Origin: Actinokineospora enzanensis DSM 44649
GTDB taxonomy: Bacteria > Actinomycetota > Actinomycetes > Mycobacteriales > Pseudonocardiaceae
NCBI RefSeq assembly: GCF_000374445.1
Contig: NZ_KB894418.1
Span: 62,001 to 126,000, forward strand
Direction: 5' to 3'
DNA length: 64,000 bases
Shown: piece after piece, positions 36,382 to 45,369 of the stretch
How positions within the stretch are numbered: position 1 is the first letter of the stretch
Layout of the letters: every line of letters begins with the position of its first letter
Program-made: the position numbers and the translations under genes
Notes under the pieces: generated by a model
Seen by the model: the letters and a program-made list of their open reading frames with translations, nothing else
Database searches by the model: none
What the model was told of the DNA's origin: nothing

Positions 36382-37166
36382 CCCGTCGGCTTCCCCGGCC
36401 GGTAGCCCTCGTGCACCCGCTCGGCCAGCGCCACCAGGTGCGGCGCCTCCGGCCCCTTGACCAGCTTGGCGGCGGCCGCGGGCTCGGTGGGCCCGGCGCC
36501 GAAGGACGGGCAGTCGCGGAAGAGCAGGCAGGCACCGCAGGCGGGCTTGCGGGCGTGGCACACCCGGCGACCGTGGAAGATCACCCAGTGCGACAGCATG
36601 GTCCAGTCCTTGCGCGGCACCAGGGCGCCGATCGCGTGCTCGACCTTGACCGGATCGTCCTCCTCGGTCCACGCCCAGCGCCGGACCAGCCTGCCGAAGT
36701 GGGTGTCCACGGTGATGCCAGGTACCCCGAACGCGTTGCCGAGAATCACGTTGGCCGTCTTCCGGCCGATGCCGGGCAGCTTCACCAGCTCGTCGAGCTT
36801 GCCGGGGACCTCCCCGCCGTGCTGTTCGACCAGCGCGGCGCCCAGCCCGATCAGCGAGCTCGTCTTGTTCCGGTAGAAGCCGGTCGGCCGGATCATCTCC
36901 TCCAGCTCGGTCCGGTCGGCGCCCGCGTAGTCGGCGGCCGAGCGGTACTTGGCGAACAGCGCCGGGGTGGTCAGGTTCACCCGCACGTCGGTGCACTGGG
37001 CGGACAGGATCGTGGCCACGGCCAGTTCGAGCGGGGTGGTGAAGTCGAGCTCGCAGTGCGCGTCCGGGTAGCCCTCGGCCAACGCGCGCGTCATCCGCCG
37101 CACCCGGCGGGTCATGGCGAGATCCGGGCCGCCTTCCTGGGGCGGTCGTCGGGTGGTGGGAGGCAC
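36378..37166 (-). CDS. nth: endonuclease III
   Basis: A 262-aa DNA glycosylase/AP lyase of base excision repair. The HhH motif [18 protein letters not shown] carries the catalytic Lys, and VDTHFGRL the catalytic Asp. The FeS cluster pattern Cx6Cx2Cx5C reads [17 protein letters not shown] near residue 205. GTG 37166 is 6 bases after TAGGCT, so a leaderless start; ATG 37115 is a possible shorter start. It is the first gene of the nth-tlpA-nudix-marP operon. Confidence 0.96.
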   Translation of the reverse strand: MPPTTRRPPQEGGPDLAMTRRVRRMTRALAEGYPDAHCELDFTTPLELAVATILSAQCTDVRVNLTTPALFAKYRSAADYAGADRTELEEMIRPTGFYRNKTSSLIGLGAALVEQHGGEVPGKLDELVKLPGIGRKTANVILGNAFGVPGITVDTHFGRLVRRWAWTEEDDPVKVEHAIGALVPRKDWTMLSHWVIFHGRRVCHARKPACGACLLFRDCPSFGAGPTEPAAAAKLVKGPEAPHLVALAERVHEGYRPGKPTG

Positions 37167-37311
37167 CTCGCTAGCCTACGGGCCGTCGGACAACCCCGAC
37201 TGTGCCCCAGACGTCAACCACTGTGACATCGGCAGACACTGAATCGACTTGCCCCGACGGACCGGTCGCCGAGCCGGCCAGCCTGGGCGACGAAACGAGG
37301 ATCGCGAGGCC

Positions 37312-37563
37312 ATGGCTGTCTGGTTCGTGTTCGTGGTGCCGTTAGTGATCATGTTCTTCGCGCTCTTCATGGAGCGGGTGGAGGCCCGGCTGCGGCACGT
37401 CGCCGTGCAGGAGACCGAGGTCGAGGAGTTCCTGGAGTCGGCGCGGCCGGAGGAGGTGCGGGCCCTCTACGGGCACGGCATCGGCCGCGCGCTGGAGCTG
37501 TTCCGGCTGCGCAGGCTGGGTGGCCGGGCGGCCAAGCTGCGCGGTCGCCGGGGTCGCGACTAG
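37312..37563 (+). CDS. small membrane protein beside crp (Rv3675 type)
   Basis: An 83-aa protein: an N-terminal membrane helix (VWFVFVVPLVIMFFALFM) followed by a charged helix (RVEARLRHVAVQETEVEEFLESARPEEVRALYG) and a basic tail. The bitopic shape and position between nth and crp match Rv3675. ATG 37312 has GAGG 11 bases upstream. Function is unknown. Confidence 0.82.
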   Translation: MAVWFVFVVPLVIMFFALFMERVEARLRHVAVQETEVEEFLESARPEEVRALYGHGIGRALELFRLRRLGGRAAKLRGRRGRD

Positions 37564-37723
37564 GCGATAGGGTCGGGCGGCCAGGGCGTGGGCGGCGCAC
37601 CGGACGATCCACACCGGACTGTGGGCGCGCCGGTGAGGGATCTTCGGCGCACGCCCTACACTGCACGTAGTGATCGGTGGTCGCGCCCTAGTCGGCCGCC
37701 GGGTGGACACAGGAGGACCGACG

Positions 37724-38398
37724 GTGGATGAGACCCTGGCCCGCGCGGGCATCTTCCAAGGGGTCGAGCCGGCCGCGGCCGAAGCGCTCGCTCAGACGCT
37801 GGAGGCCGTGGAGTTCCCGCGAGGGCACGTCATCTTCGCCGAGGGCGAGCCAGGTGACCGGCTGTACATCATCCAGTCCGGCAAAGTGAAGCTCGGCCGC
37901 AAGTCCCCGGACGGCCGGGAGAACCTGCTCGGCATCTTCGGCCCGTCGGACATGTTCGGCGAGCTGTCGATCTTCGACCCGGGCCCGCGCACGTCCACCG
38001 CGACCACGGTCACCGAGGTCCGCGCGGTCACCATGGACCGCCCGGCGCTGCGGCAGTGGATCGCCACCCGCCCGGAGATCGCCGAGCAGCTGCTGCGCGT
38101 GATCGCCCGCAGGCTGCGCCGCACCAACGGCATGCTGGCCGACCTGATCTTCACCGACGTGCCCGGCCGGGTGGCCAAGGCGCTGCTGCAGCTCGCGCAG
38201 CGGTTCGGCAGCCAGGAGGCGGGGCTGCTGCGGGTCACCCACGACCTCACCCAAGAGGAGATCGCCCAGTACGTCGGCGCCTCCCGGGAGACCGTCAACA
38301 AGGCGCTGGCCGACTTCGCGCACCGCGGCTGGCTGCGCCTGGAGGGCAAGAGCGTGCTGATCCTGGACCCGGAGCGGCTGGCCCGACGCGCCCGCTGA
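37724..38398 (+). CDS. crp: cAMP receptor-like transcription factor CRP
   Basis: A 224-aa CRP/FNR regulator. The cyclic-nucleotide domain covers residues 1-115, with [21 protein letters not shown] and the phosphate-binding cassette [20 protein letters not shown]. The C helix ([20 protein letters not shown]) links to the [30 protein letters not shown] 37724 has AGGAGGA 6 bases upstream; a longer frame to 37670 adds only an unlikely leader. Closely matches the cAMP-binding Rv3676 of mycobacteria in length and place. A strong terminator follows. Confidence 0.96.
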   Translation: MDETLARAGIFQGVEPAAAEALAQTLEAVEFPRGHVIFAEGEPGDRLYIIQSGKVKLGRKSPDGRENLLGIFGPSDMFGELSIFDPGPRTSTATTVTEVRAVTMDRPALRQWIATRPEIAEQLLRVIARRLRRTNGMLADLIFTDVPGRVAKALLQLAQRFGSQEAGLLRVTHDLTQEEIAQYVGASRETVNKALADFAHRGWLRLEGKSVLILDPERLARRAR

Positions 38399-38421
38399 GC
38401 CCGTCCTGTTCCTGACATAGC

Positions 38422-38456
38422 GCGAGGGTCCGACCTGCCCAAGGTCGGACCCTCGC
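38422..38456 (+). terminator. intrinsic terminator of crp
   Basis: Perfect 15-bp stem (38422-38436 and 38442-38456) with a 5-base loop, then TCTTTGT. Lies 24 bases past the crp stop. Confidence 0.9.
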
Positions 38457-38808
38457 TCTTTGTGGTTCGGCGGGAGGACGGGCGCCGCCCCCGACGCGGC
38501 GCGCCGACCTCCCGCTCTCGCGTGAACCATCCCCCGACGGCTCACGCACCCCGCCCTCCGGATCAGGCCCCGACCCGTAGCCGGAGGGAGCTCGAACGAC
38601 CAGGCCGCGCTGTCCACGTTGACACCGAGTCCTGGCGCACAGCCAAGTGGTTTCAACCTCAAGGACTCGCGTCCGACCGGATCCGTTGCTCGGCGCTGCG
38701 GGGAATCACCCTGGTTGTTACGCAACCGAGACATACCCGCTCCAACGGTGGCGGAAACCACCGAATAATTTGTGGTACGGCCGTACCGGAACCGGCATAC
38801 TGGTACGC
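38457..38808. promoter_or_regulatory. regulatory gap upstream of the MFS gene with several dyads
   Basis: No gene seen. The 3' half holds three dyads: GGTTG-N5-CAACC (38713-38727), CGGTGG-N6-CCACCG (38746-38763) and the perfect palindrome GGTACGGCCGTACC (38774-38787). The last lies just upstream of CATACT (38796-38801), a -10-like box 7 bases before the ATG at 38809, so a repressor bound there would block the promoter. Confidence 0.5.
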
Positions 38809-40056
38809 ATGTCCCACTCTGCCGGTCTCGCCGACTACCGCGCCGCGCTCACCACCCCCGGTGCGCGCGGTCCCGTGCTGGCCGCGCTGATCGGCAGGCT
38901 GCCGGTGGCCATGGTGGGGCTCTCGCTCATGCTCTACGTGCGCAACAGCACCGGCTCGTTCGCCACCGCGGGGCTGGTGTCGGCCGCCTCGCTGATCGGC
39001 GTCGCGATCGGCTCGGTCGGCCAGGGCAGGCTGATGGACCGGGTCGGCCCGTCCCGCCCGATCCTGGTGACCTCCGCCGTGTTCGCGGTGCTGGTGGCCA
39101 CCAGCATCGTGGCCATCGAGCAGCGCGCGACCACCACCGTGCTGGTGCTCCTCGGCTTCGGCGTCGGCCTGTCCGAGCCGATGATCGGCTCCGCCTCGCG
39201 TGCCATGTGGACCCGCCTCACCCCGCCCGGCCGCTCCCGCGGCGCCGCGCTGGCCTACGAGGCGATCAGCATGGAGGTCTTCTTCATCGCGGGCCCGGCC
39301 ATCTCCGGCCTGCTCACCAGCGCGCACTGGCCCGGCACCGGCCTGGTCGTCGGCGCGTCCTGCATGGTCGGCGGCAGCGTGTGGTTCGCACTCACCGACA
39401 CGATCTGGCGCTCCCGCCCGGAACGCCGCGGCACCCGGGCCACCGGCCTGCAGGGCCTACTCGGGCCGCTCGTCAGCCCCGGCATGCGCACGGTGTGCGT
39501 GGCCGCGATGGGCTTCGGCGCGGTCATCGGGTTCGTGGAGATCGCCATCCCGGCGGCCGCCACCAACGCGGGCAACCAGCCGGCAGGCGGCCTGCTCCTC
39601 GGCCTGCTGTCGATCAGCTCCGTGGTGTTCGGGGTCGCCTACGGCGTGCGGCCGTGGCCCCGGGCGATGCACCTGCGGCTGCCCGCGCTGCTGGCGGGCT
39701 TCGCCCTGTTGGTCGCGTTGCTGGCCATTCCCACCTCACTGGTGTGGCTGGGCGTCGCGGTGCTGTTCGCCGGGCTGCTCGTGACCCCGCAGGCGACCAG
39801 CCACTCGGCGGCGCTGGAGCTGGTGGCGCCGCCGGAGACCGCCACCGAGGCGTTCGGCTGGGTGATCACCTCGGTGACCATCGGCATCGCGCTCGGCCAG
39901 CTGGTCAGCGGACAGCTGGTGGAGCACGTGGCGGTGTGGGCGTCGTACCTGGCCGCGACCGTGCTTGGGCTGACGTTCGCCGCGATCGTCTACGCCCGTC
40001 GACAGTCAGTGCACGCCATCACCAGCGCGCCGCCCGCGCACGCGATGGCTGTCTGA
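38809..40056 (+). CDS. MFS transporter behind a dyad-rich promoter
   Basis: A 415-aa, roughly 12-helix major facilitator. Motif A-like GQGRLMDRVGPSRPIL follows helix 2, and a charged loop (RSRPERRGTRATG) separates the halves. ATG 38809 is taken: the frame is open further upstream but the -10 box CATACT with 7 bases to the ATG supports a leaderless start here. Similar in form to the MFS gene at 60389; the drug or metabolite carried is unknown. Confidence 0.9.
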   Translation: MSHSAGLADYRAALTTPGARGPVLAALIGRLPVAMVGLSLMLYVRNSTGSFATAGLVSAASLIGVAIGSVGQGRLMDRVGPSRPILVTSAVFAVLVATSIVAIEQRATTTVLVLLGFGVGLSEPMIGSASRAMWTRLTPPGRSRGAALAYEAISMEVFFIAGPAISGLLTSAHWPGTGLVVGASCMVGGSVWFALTDTIWRSRPERRGTRATGLQGLLGPLVSPGMRTVCVAAMGFGAVIGFVEIAIPAAATNAGNQPAGGLLLGLLSISSVVFGVAYGVRPWPRAMHLRLPALLAGFALLVALLAIPTSLVWLGVAVLFAGLLVTPQATSHSAALELVAPPETATEAFGWVITSVTIGIALGQLVSGQLVEHVAVWASYLAATVLGLTFAAIVYARRQSVHAITSAPPAHAMAV

Positions 40057-40086
40057 TTGTCGGTCGGCCGGGCTACCGTGCCCGGC

Positions 40087-41184
40087 ATGGACCTGACTGC
40101 CACCACTGCCGACCTCGCCGCCGCGGTTGCCGACCTGGTGCGTCTGGTGCCCGGGAAGCTGATCGACCCGGTGCTCGGCGGGGTGCTGGTCACCGCCGAC
40201 GCCGACGGGGTGGTCTTCGGGGCGAGCGACCGGGAGCGCACGGCGCGGGTGTCCTGCGGGGCGCTGGTGCACACCGACGGGCGGGTGCTGGTGCCGGGAA
40301 AGCCGCTGGCGGAGACGTTGCGAGCGTTGACGCAGGAGCGGGTGCGGTTGGTGGTGGAGGGGAGTCGGCTGGCGATCCGGGCGGAGGGGGCTCGGTTCGC
40401 GTTGCCGTTGCTGGAGGTCGACCTGCATCCGGGGGTAGGGGTGCCGTCCGTGTCCGGCGGGGTGGTGGCCGGACGGCATCTGGCTACCGCGTTGGCCACT
40501 GTGTCGGCGACGGCGTCTCGGGATGACGCGTTGCCGATCTTCACCGGGGTGCGGCTGCGCGCCGAGGGCGAGCGGTTGGTGTTGCGGGCCACTGATCGGT
40601 ATCGGATGGCTATTGCGAGTGTGCCGTTCGCCGGTGGTGGGGAGCTGGACGTGATGGTGCCCGCCACGTTGTTGGCCGAGGTGGGGAAGCAGATCGGGTC
40701 GGTCGAGCAGGTGCGGCTTTCGGCGAGCGAGAACCAGTTCACGCTGTGTTGGACCGAGACCGTGGTGACCACCGCGGTACTTGATGGGGCGTATCTCAGC
40801 GAGACGAAGCTGTCGTTGTCCGGAGTGGACACCGTGGTGAAGGTTTCCGCCGATGACCTCGCCGCGGCGGTTCGACGGGTGGGGCTGTACAGCGATGTCC
40901 GGGGGGCGCTTGCTGTCGAGGTGCGGGATTCCGAGGTGCTGCTTCGGGCTACCGCGCAGCAGGCTGGCGAGGCTGAGGAGACGGTGAAGGCAACGGTTTC
41001 CGGCGGACGGACCAGTCCGTCGTTTCAGAGTCGGTACTTGCTTGACGCGTTGCGGCCGTTTGTGGGGCAGCGGGTTCGGTTGAGTGTGCAGCCGGGGATG
41101 CGGGCAACCGTGGTGACGGCTGTCGAGGCGGGGGATGTGGATCTTCGGTACATCGTGATGCCGATGCTGCCGCCCAAGGGATAG
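40087..41184 (+). CDS. second DNA polymerase III beta-clamp-like protein
   Basis: A 365-aa DnaN-type protein of three similar domains. Recognisable elements: KLIDPVLGGVLVTADADG, a first-domain loop, SRDDALPIFTGVRLRAEGERLVLRATDRYRMA in domain 2, and the family C-terminus DLRYIVMPMLPPKG. The normal dnaN sits beside dnaA at the origin; nothing of that kind is here, so this is a paralogue. Start ATG 40087 lies 7 bases after TACCGT. The codons are unusually rich in G-ending and TTG forms compared with the flanks. It may replace or compete with the main clamp in repair, or be specialised; that is inference. Confidence 0.85.
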   Translation: MDLTATTADLAAAVADLVRLVPGKLIDPVLGGVLVTADADGVVFGASDRERTARVSCGALVHTDGRVLVPGKPLAETLRALTQERVRLVVEGSRLAIRAEGARFALPLLEVDLHPGVGVPSVSGGVVAGRHLATALATVSATASRDDALPIFTGVRLRAEGERLVLRATDRYRMAIASVPFAGGGELDVMVPATLLAEVGKQIGSVEQVRLSASENQFTLCWTETVVTTAVLDGAYLSETKLSLSGVDTVVKVSADDLAAAVRRVGLYSDVRGALAVEVRDSEVLLRATAQQAGEAEETVKATVSGGRTSPSFQSRYLLDALRPFVGQRVRLSVQPGMRATVVTAVEAGDVDLRYIVMPMLPPKG

Positions 41185-41219
41185 CGCCTGCCTCCGCTTT
41201 GGCCGGCAGGATGAGTGTC

Positions 41220-42092
41220 ATGAGTGCGGTGCGAGTGGGGCTTGTCGGTGCCGGTCCGTGGGCGACGGCTGTACACGGTCCCGGGTTGATTGCTCATCCG
41301 TCCACCGAACTCACTTCGGTGTGGGCGCGGCGACCAGAGGCGGCCGCCGAGCTGGGCGGTCCGGTGGCCGCGAGTTTCGACGAACTCCTGTCCCAGGTGG
41401 ACGCGGTGGCCTTTGCCGTGCCACCCGCCGTCCAGGTCGACCTCGCGATCCAGGCGGCGCGCGCCGGGAAGCACCTCATCCTGGAGAAGCCGATCGCGGC
41501 GTCCGTCGAGGACGCGGAGCGGCTGGTCCAGGCCGTCGACGAGGCGGGCGTGGCGTCCATCGTGGTCTTCATCCGACGGTTCGCACCCGAGGTGGTCCAC
41601 TGGTTGGCCGATGCTCACGCCAATCCCGGGTGGGCGGGAGCGAGCGCCCGCTGGCTGTCCGGAGCCCTCCTGGGTGGCGCGTACTCCGCCTCGACCTGGC
41701 GCCACGAGGGTGGCGCGCTGGCCGATATCGGGCCGCACGTGCTGGACCTGCTGGACGCCGCCCTGGGCACGATCACCGAGGTCCACGCCGCCCAGTACGC
41801 CGAGCCCGACCTCTGGCACCTGATCCTCGGCCACGAGTCCGGCGCCACCAGCACCGCGTCCCTCTCGATGCGCCTGCCGATGCGCCCCACCGTCACCGAG
41901 GTCTCGCTCTACGGCGACGCAGGCTACCGAGAGCTCTCCGGGCGGGCCACCCCCGCCCAGGAGTCCTACTCCGTCCTCCTCGACCAGTTCACCGAAACGG
42001 TCCACTCAGGACAGACGAGCCACCCCGTGGATGTCCGTCGCGGCCTGCACATCCAGCGCCTGCTGCACCGGGCCCGCGCGCTCACTGCATAG
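41220..42092 (+). CDS. Gfo/Idh/MocA family oxidoreductase
   Basis: A 290-aa NAD(P)-dependent dehydrogenase. VRVGLVGAGPWATAVHGPGL is the Rossmann GxGxxG-type start, and EKPIAASVEDAERLV is the family EKP motif. The C-terminal domain has WRHEGGALADIGPHVLDLLDAALG with the conserved GGxxxDxGxHxxD. ATG 41220 follows GCAGGATGAGTGTC; ATG 41211 and TTG 41199 are upstream options. Ends overlapping the convergent NUDIX gene by 11 bases. Substrate, probably a sugar or inositol, is not known. Confidence 0.92.
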   Translation: MSAVRVGLVGAGPWATAVHGPGLIAHPSTELTSVWARRPEAAAELGGPVAASFDELLSQVDAVAFAVPPAVQVDLAIQAARAGKHLILEKPIAASVEDAERLVQAVDEAGVASIVVFIRRFAPEVVHWLADAHANPGWAGASARWLSGALLGGAYSASTWRHEGGALADIGPHVLDLLDAALGTITEVHAAQYAEPDLWHLILGHESGATSTASLSMRLPMRPTVTEVSLYGDAGYRELSGRATPAQESYSVLLDQFTETVHSGQTSHPVDVRRGLHIQRLLHRARALTA

Positions 42093-42948
42093 CGTCGTCG
42101 GGTCGGGCGTCGAGGTGGTTGGCGGCCGTGGCGTAGGCGGGGTCGTCCGGGAGGACGACGCGGAGGCGGTTGCCGTCGCGGACCACCTTGGGGATGATCT
42201 TGTCCACCGTTCGCTCGGCGGCCATGGCGGTGGCCACCGAGCGGTGTTCGGCCAGTTCGGTCAGGGTCATCCAGGTGGGAGGCAGTAGGCCGCGGGTGCC
42301 TGCACGCCAGTCGTCCAACGCTTCATTGGGGGTACGCCAGGTCACGTCCTGGGCCTCGGTGGTGGCGCCGTCGGCATGTTGGCCATCGGGCATGGCGGCG
42401 AGGAAGAACCGCGTGTCGTAGCGGCGGGGTTCCTCGGCCGGGGTGACCCAGTTGGACCACGGGCGCAGCAGGTCCGCGCGGAGTACCAGGGCGTTGTCGG
42501 CCAGGAACTGGGCGAAGGAGTACTTCCGGTCGACCAGGTCCTGCCGGGCCGCGTGGAACGGGCGGGGCTCGGAGACGACGCTGTGCGCGTCGGGGCCCGC
42601 GAGCAGGACACCGGATTCCTCGAAGGTCTCCCGCACGGCCGCGCACACCAGGGCTCGGGCGAGTGACTCCGGGCAGTCGAACCGCCCGGCCCACCACGCG
42701 GGTTCCGGGCCGTGCCAGGCGACCGAGGTGTCGGCGTCCCGCTGGTCGACGCCGCCGCCGGGGAAGACTGTCATGCCGCCCGCGAAGGCCATGCCCGTGA
42801 CCCGGCGGAGCAGGAACACCTCCAGGCCCGGTTCCGTGTCGCGGACCAGCATCACCGTGGCCGCGTCCCGGGGGACGGCGGGCGGGTTCGGCGGTTCGTC
42901 CGGTACGGCGCCGTCGGGCAGGACCAGTTCGGCGGGCAGTTCGGGCAC
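42082..42948 (-). CDS. NUDIX hydrolase
   Basis: A 288-aa protein with a Nudix-type core: GMTVFPGGGVDQRD, then AAVRETFEESGVLLAG, which matches the REx2EE half of the Nudix box with a Phe in the middle. Regions at about 120-160 and 180-200 (RFFLAAMPDGQHADG; EAQDVTWRTPNEALDDW) follow the NUDT19-like long members. Product class unknown. Divergent from the metallo-beta-lactamase gene with 35 bases between. Confidence 0.9.
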   Translation of the reverse strand: MPELPAELVLPDGAVPDEPPNPPAVPRDAATVMLVRDTEPGLEVFLLRRVTGMAFAGGMTVFPGGGVDQRDADTSVAWHGPEPAWWAGRFDCPESLARALVCAAVRETFEESGVLLAGPDAHSVVSEPRPFHAARQDLVDRKYSFAQFLADNALVLRADLLRPWSNWVTPAEEPRRYDTRFFLAAMPDGQHADGATTEAQDVTWRTPNEALDDWRAGTRGLLPPTWMTLTELAEHRSVATAMAAERTVDKIIPKVVRDGNRLRVVLPDDPAYATAANHLDARPDDAMQ

Positions 42949-42983
42949 GACCCGACCATACGCGCGTGGCTATCGTGGGGACT

Positions 42984-43784
42984 GTGTCGGATTCCGGAGC
43001 CCACCCGGCCTACGGCGTGCCGCGGCCGGTGTTGCCGTTCGCGACCGTCCTGCTGGAGGACAACCCCAACGCGATGACCCTGGACGGGACCAACACGTGG
43101 CTGTTGCGGGCCCCCGGGGCCGCGGGCTGCGTGGTGGTCGACCCCGGCGAGGAGGACCTGCCGCACCTGGAACGGGTGCTCGCGGCGGCCGGGCCGGTCG
43201 AGGCGATCCTGATCACGCACCACCACCCCGACCATGTCGCGGGCGCGCCGTGGCTGGCCGAGCGGGCCGGGGCGCCGGTTCGGGCGTTCGACCCGGCGCT
43301 CTGCGTGGACGCGCCGCCGCTGGCCGACGGGGAGGTGCTCGCCATGGCGGGTCTCGACCTGGAGGTGCTGCACACACCAGGCCACACGGCCGACTCGATC
43401 TGTCTGGCGATAGATCACGGCGGCCGCTCGGCGGTGCTGACCGGGGACACGGTCCTCGGGCGCGGGACCACGGTGATCGCCCCGCCGGACGGCGCGCTCG
43501 GCCCCTACCTGGACTCGCTGCGGCTGCTCGCCGGACGCCCGCCGGGCAGCGCGGTGCTCCCCGGCCACGGCCCGGACCTGCCCGACCTGGCAGGCGTCGC
43601 CCGGCAGTACCTCACCCACCGCGAACAGCGCCTGAACCAGATCCGGACAGCACTCAGCCAGCTGGGGCCCGACGCGACCGCGCGCCAGGTGGTCGAGGTC
43701 GTCTACGCCGATGTTGACGAGTCGCTGTGGCCCGCGGCCGAGTGGTCGGTACGGGCCCAGCTGGACTACCTCCGGACCACCTGA
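42984..43784 (+). CDS. metallo-beta-lactamase fold hydrolase (Rv3677c type)
   Basis: A 266-aa LACTB2-like protein. TLDGTNTWLLRAPG is the family start and THHHPDHVAGAPWLAE the zinc-binding HxHxDH variant (HHHPDH). HTPGHTADSICL gives the next His, LTGDTVLGRG the Asp and VLPGHGPDL the last His. GTG 42984 is chosen because it lies 7 bases after TATCGT; GTG 42966 is the longer option. Human relatives are ribonucleases; its role here is not known. The C-terminal winged helix-like part is complete. Confidence 0.93.
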   Translation: MSDSGAHPAYGVPRPVLPFATVLLEDNPNAMTLDGTNTWLLRAPGAAGCVVVDPGEEDLPHLERVLAAAGPVEAILITHHHPDHVAGAPWLAERAGAPVRAFDPALCVDAPPLADGEVLAMAGLDLEVLHTPGHTADSICLAIDHGGRSAVLTGDTVLGRGTTVIAPPDGALGPYLDSLRLLAGRPPGSAVLPGHGPDLPDLAGVARQYLTHREQRLNQIRTALSQLGPDATARQVVEVVYADVDESLWPAAEWSVRAQLDYLRTT

Positions 43785-43802
43785 AGTCTACAGTGGACGA
43801 AA

Positions 43803-44747
43803 TCAGGACCGGGGGTTGTCCGGCGGCTGCAGCGGCATGCCGTTGACCATGGTGGAGCTGTTGGCCTCGTGCCAGTCGTAGGACTGGCCGTTGGACAGCT
43901 CACCCGGCCAGTCCGACGGCGCTGGCTCGGTCTGCTCCCGCCGGGCCAGTTCCTCCTGCAGCTGCCGAAGCAGGCCGAGCTCCTGGTCGTTCAGCGGGTC
44001 GTCGCCGGGCGCGGCCGCGGGCTCCTCGGACAGCCAGGACTTGGTCTCGGCCTTGGTTACCGGATCCCCTTTGGGCAGCACGGGCGGCACCGGCGCCACG
44101 GCGGCGGGCGTGCGGGGCACCTTGACCTCCGTCGCGTACCGCATGGCCGTGTGGTGGTAGTCCGTCGGCTCGGTGCCGTCGCGCAGCACCTCGACCGAGG
44201 CAGTCAGGCCCGCCCGGCGCAGCGCGTGCTCGACCCGGTAGGCGGTGGCGGCGGCCGAGCCGGTCGGCCCGACGCCGATCAGGACCACCCGGTGCGGCAC
44301 CGCGCCGGTGGCCGCGCCCGCGGGCGTCAGCCGCCAGACCGCCCACACCGCGCGGATGTCCGGCAGCGCCCCGAGCACCCGGTTGGTCGCGTCGGCCACG
44401 CCGTCCTCGGCGCCGACGGCGTCGACCTTGCCCGGCGCAAAGCGGTGCCGGGTGACCAGGTCGGGCTCCACGATGGGCAGCCGGTCCACCACGACGGCGT
44501 CGCCGTGCGTGGCGGCGACCAGCGCGCGCAGCTCGTCCCGCTCGCTCTTGCCGATGCCGATCGGACCGGCGGCCAGGCAGCCGGTGATCAGCTCAAGGGC
44601 CCGGTCGACCTCGGCGGAGGCCAGCAGCTCCCGGGCGTCGGCGAGCGCGTCGTCGTCGAGCCTGCCCGCCAGCGCCAGCAGGAGGTCGTGCACCCGGACC
44701 GGCAAAGCGACACCTGCCCATCCCTTGCCCGCGGCGACCTGCGTCAC
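43803..44747 (-). CDS. hypothetical protein, paralogue of the next gene
   Basis: A 314-aa soluble protein with no recognised domain. The first 70 residues (VHDLLLALAGRLDDDALADARELLASAEVDRALELITGC...) resemble the start of the 197-aa protein encoded just upstream (HELLIGLAGRLGDRQLWRFRDWL...), and both have a later RVVLIGVG/RVVLVTTVG segment and a conserved YHHTA/YHRAA. Its C-terminal 100 residues are low-complexity, acidic and Pro-rich (DPLNDQELGLLRQLQEELA). It lies last in a coupled cluster with RidA and DUF4177 proteins. Confidence 0.75.
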   Translation of the reverse strand: MTQVAAGKGWAGVALPVRVHDLLLALAGRLDDDALADARELLASAEVDRALELITGCLAAGPIGIGKSERDELRALVAATHGDAVVVDRLPIVEPDLVTRHRFAPGKVDAVGAEDGVADATNRVLGALPDIRAVWAVWRLTPAGAATGAVPHRVVLIGVGPTGSAAATAYRVEHALRRAGLTASVEVLRDGTEPTDYHHTAMRYATEVKVPRTPAAVAPVPPVLPKGDPVTKAETKSWLSEEPAAAPGDDPLNDQELGLLRQLQEELARREQTEPAPSDWPGELSNGQSYDWHEANSSTMVNGMPLQPPDNPRS

Positions 44748-44775
44748 GTTCCGTCCCCTCCCACTCGTCCGGCGC

Positions 44776-45369
44776 CTAGCTGGGAACCAGGTGGCCCTCG
44801 GGGACCAACGGTTCCGAGGCCGCGAACGCGGCCCGGTGGTAGCGCGGCGGCTCCATCGAGCGCGGCAGCACCTCCACCGCGGGCTCGTAGGTGCCCAGGG
44901 CGCGCAGCACCCGCTGCAGCTCCCCGGTCAGCCTCGGCTCCTCCCCCACCGTGGTCACCAGCACGACCCGGCTGACCGGACCGGTGCCCAAGCGCGGGCG
45001 CCGCCAGGTGGAGCGGGCTTCCAGCACGTCGGAGCGGCCACGCAGGATGGCGCCGAGGACGACGGCCACCGAGTCGCCCATGCTCACCCATTCGGGCGAC
45101 TCTGCGGAGAAGGTGTAGTCGAGTTCGCCGATTTCGTCCACCCACGGCAGCGCGTTCAGCCGTTCGGCGTCGGCGCCGTGCGCCATGAGGGCGTTCACCG
45201 CGAGCTTGTACTCATCCGGGGTGATCGCCACCCGCTCGCGCAGCAGGGTGAGCGGGAGCGACCGGGCGACGGCGTCGATGGCGCCGCCCGCCAGCCAGTC
45301 GCGGAACCGCCAGAGCTGGCGGTCACCCAGCCTGCCCGCCAGTCCGATCAGTAACTCGTGGGCGCTCAC
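44776..45369 (-). CDS. hypothetical protein, paralogue of the downstream gene
   Basis: A 197-aa soluble protein. Its start (SAHELLIGLAGRLGDRQLWRFRDWLAGG) and middle (SRVVLVTTVGEEPRL...YEPAVEVLPRSMEPPRYHRAAF) align with the next gene, pointing to duplication within the operon. GTG 45369 overlaps the ridA stop (GTGA), so it is co-translated with RidA. No catalytic signature is seen. The repeat domain seems to be a helical N-terminal part plus a Rossmann-like half. Confidence 0.78.
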   Translation of the reverse strand: MSAHELLIGLAGRLGDRQLWRFRDWLAGGAIDAVARSLPLTLLRERVAITPDEYKLAVNALMAHGADAERLNALPWVDEIGELDYTFSAESPEWVSMGDSVAVVLGAILRGRSDVLEARSTWRRPRLGTGPVSRVVLVTTVGEEPRLTGELQRVLRALGTYEPAVEVLPRSMEPPRYHRAAFAASEPLVPEGHLVPS

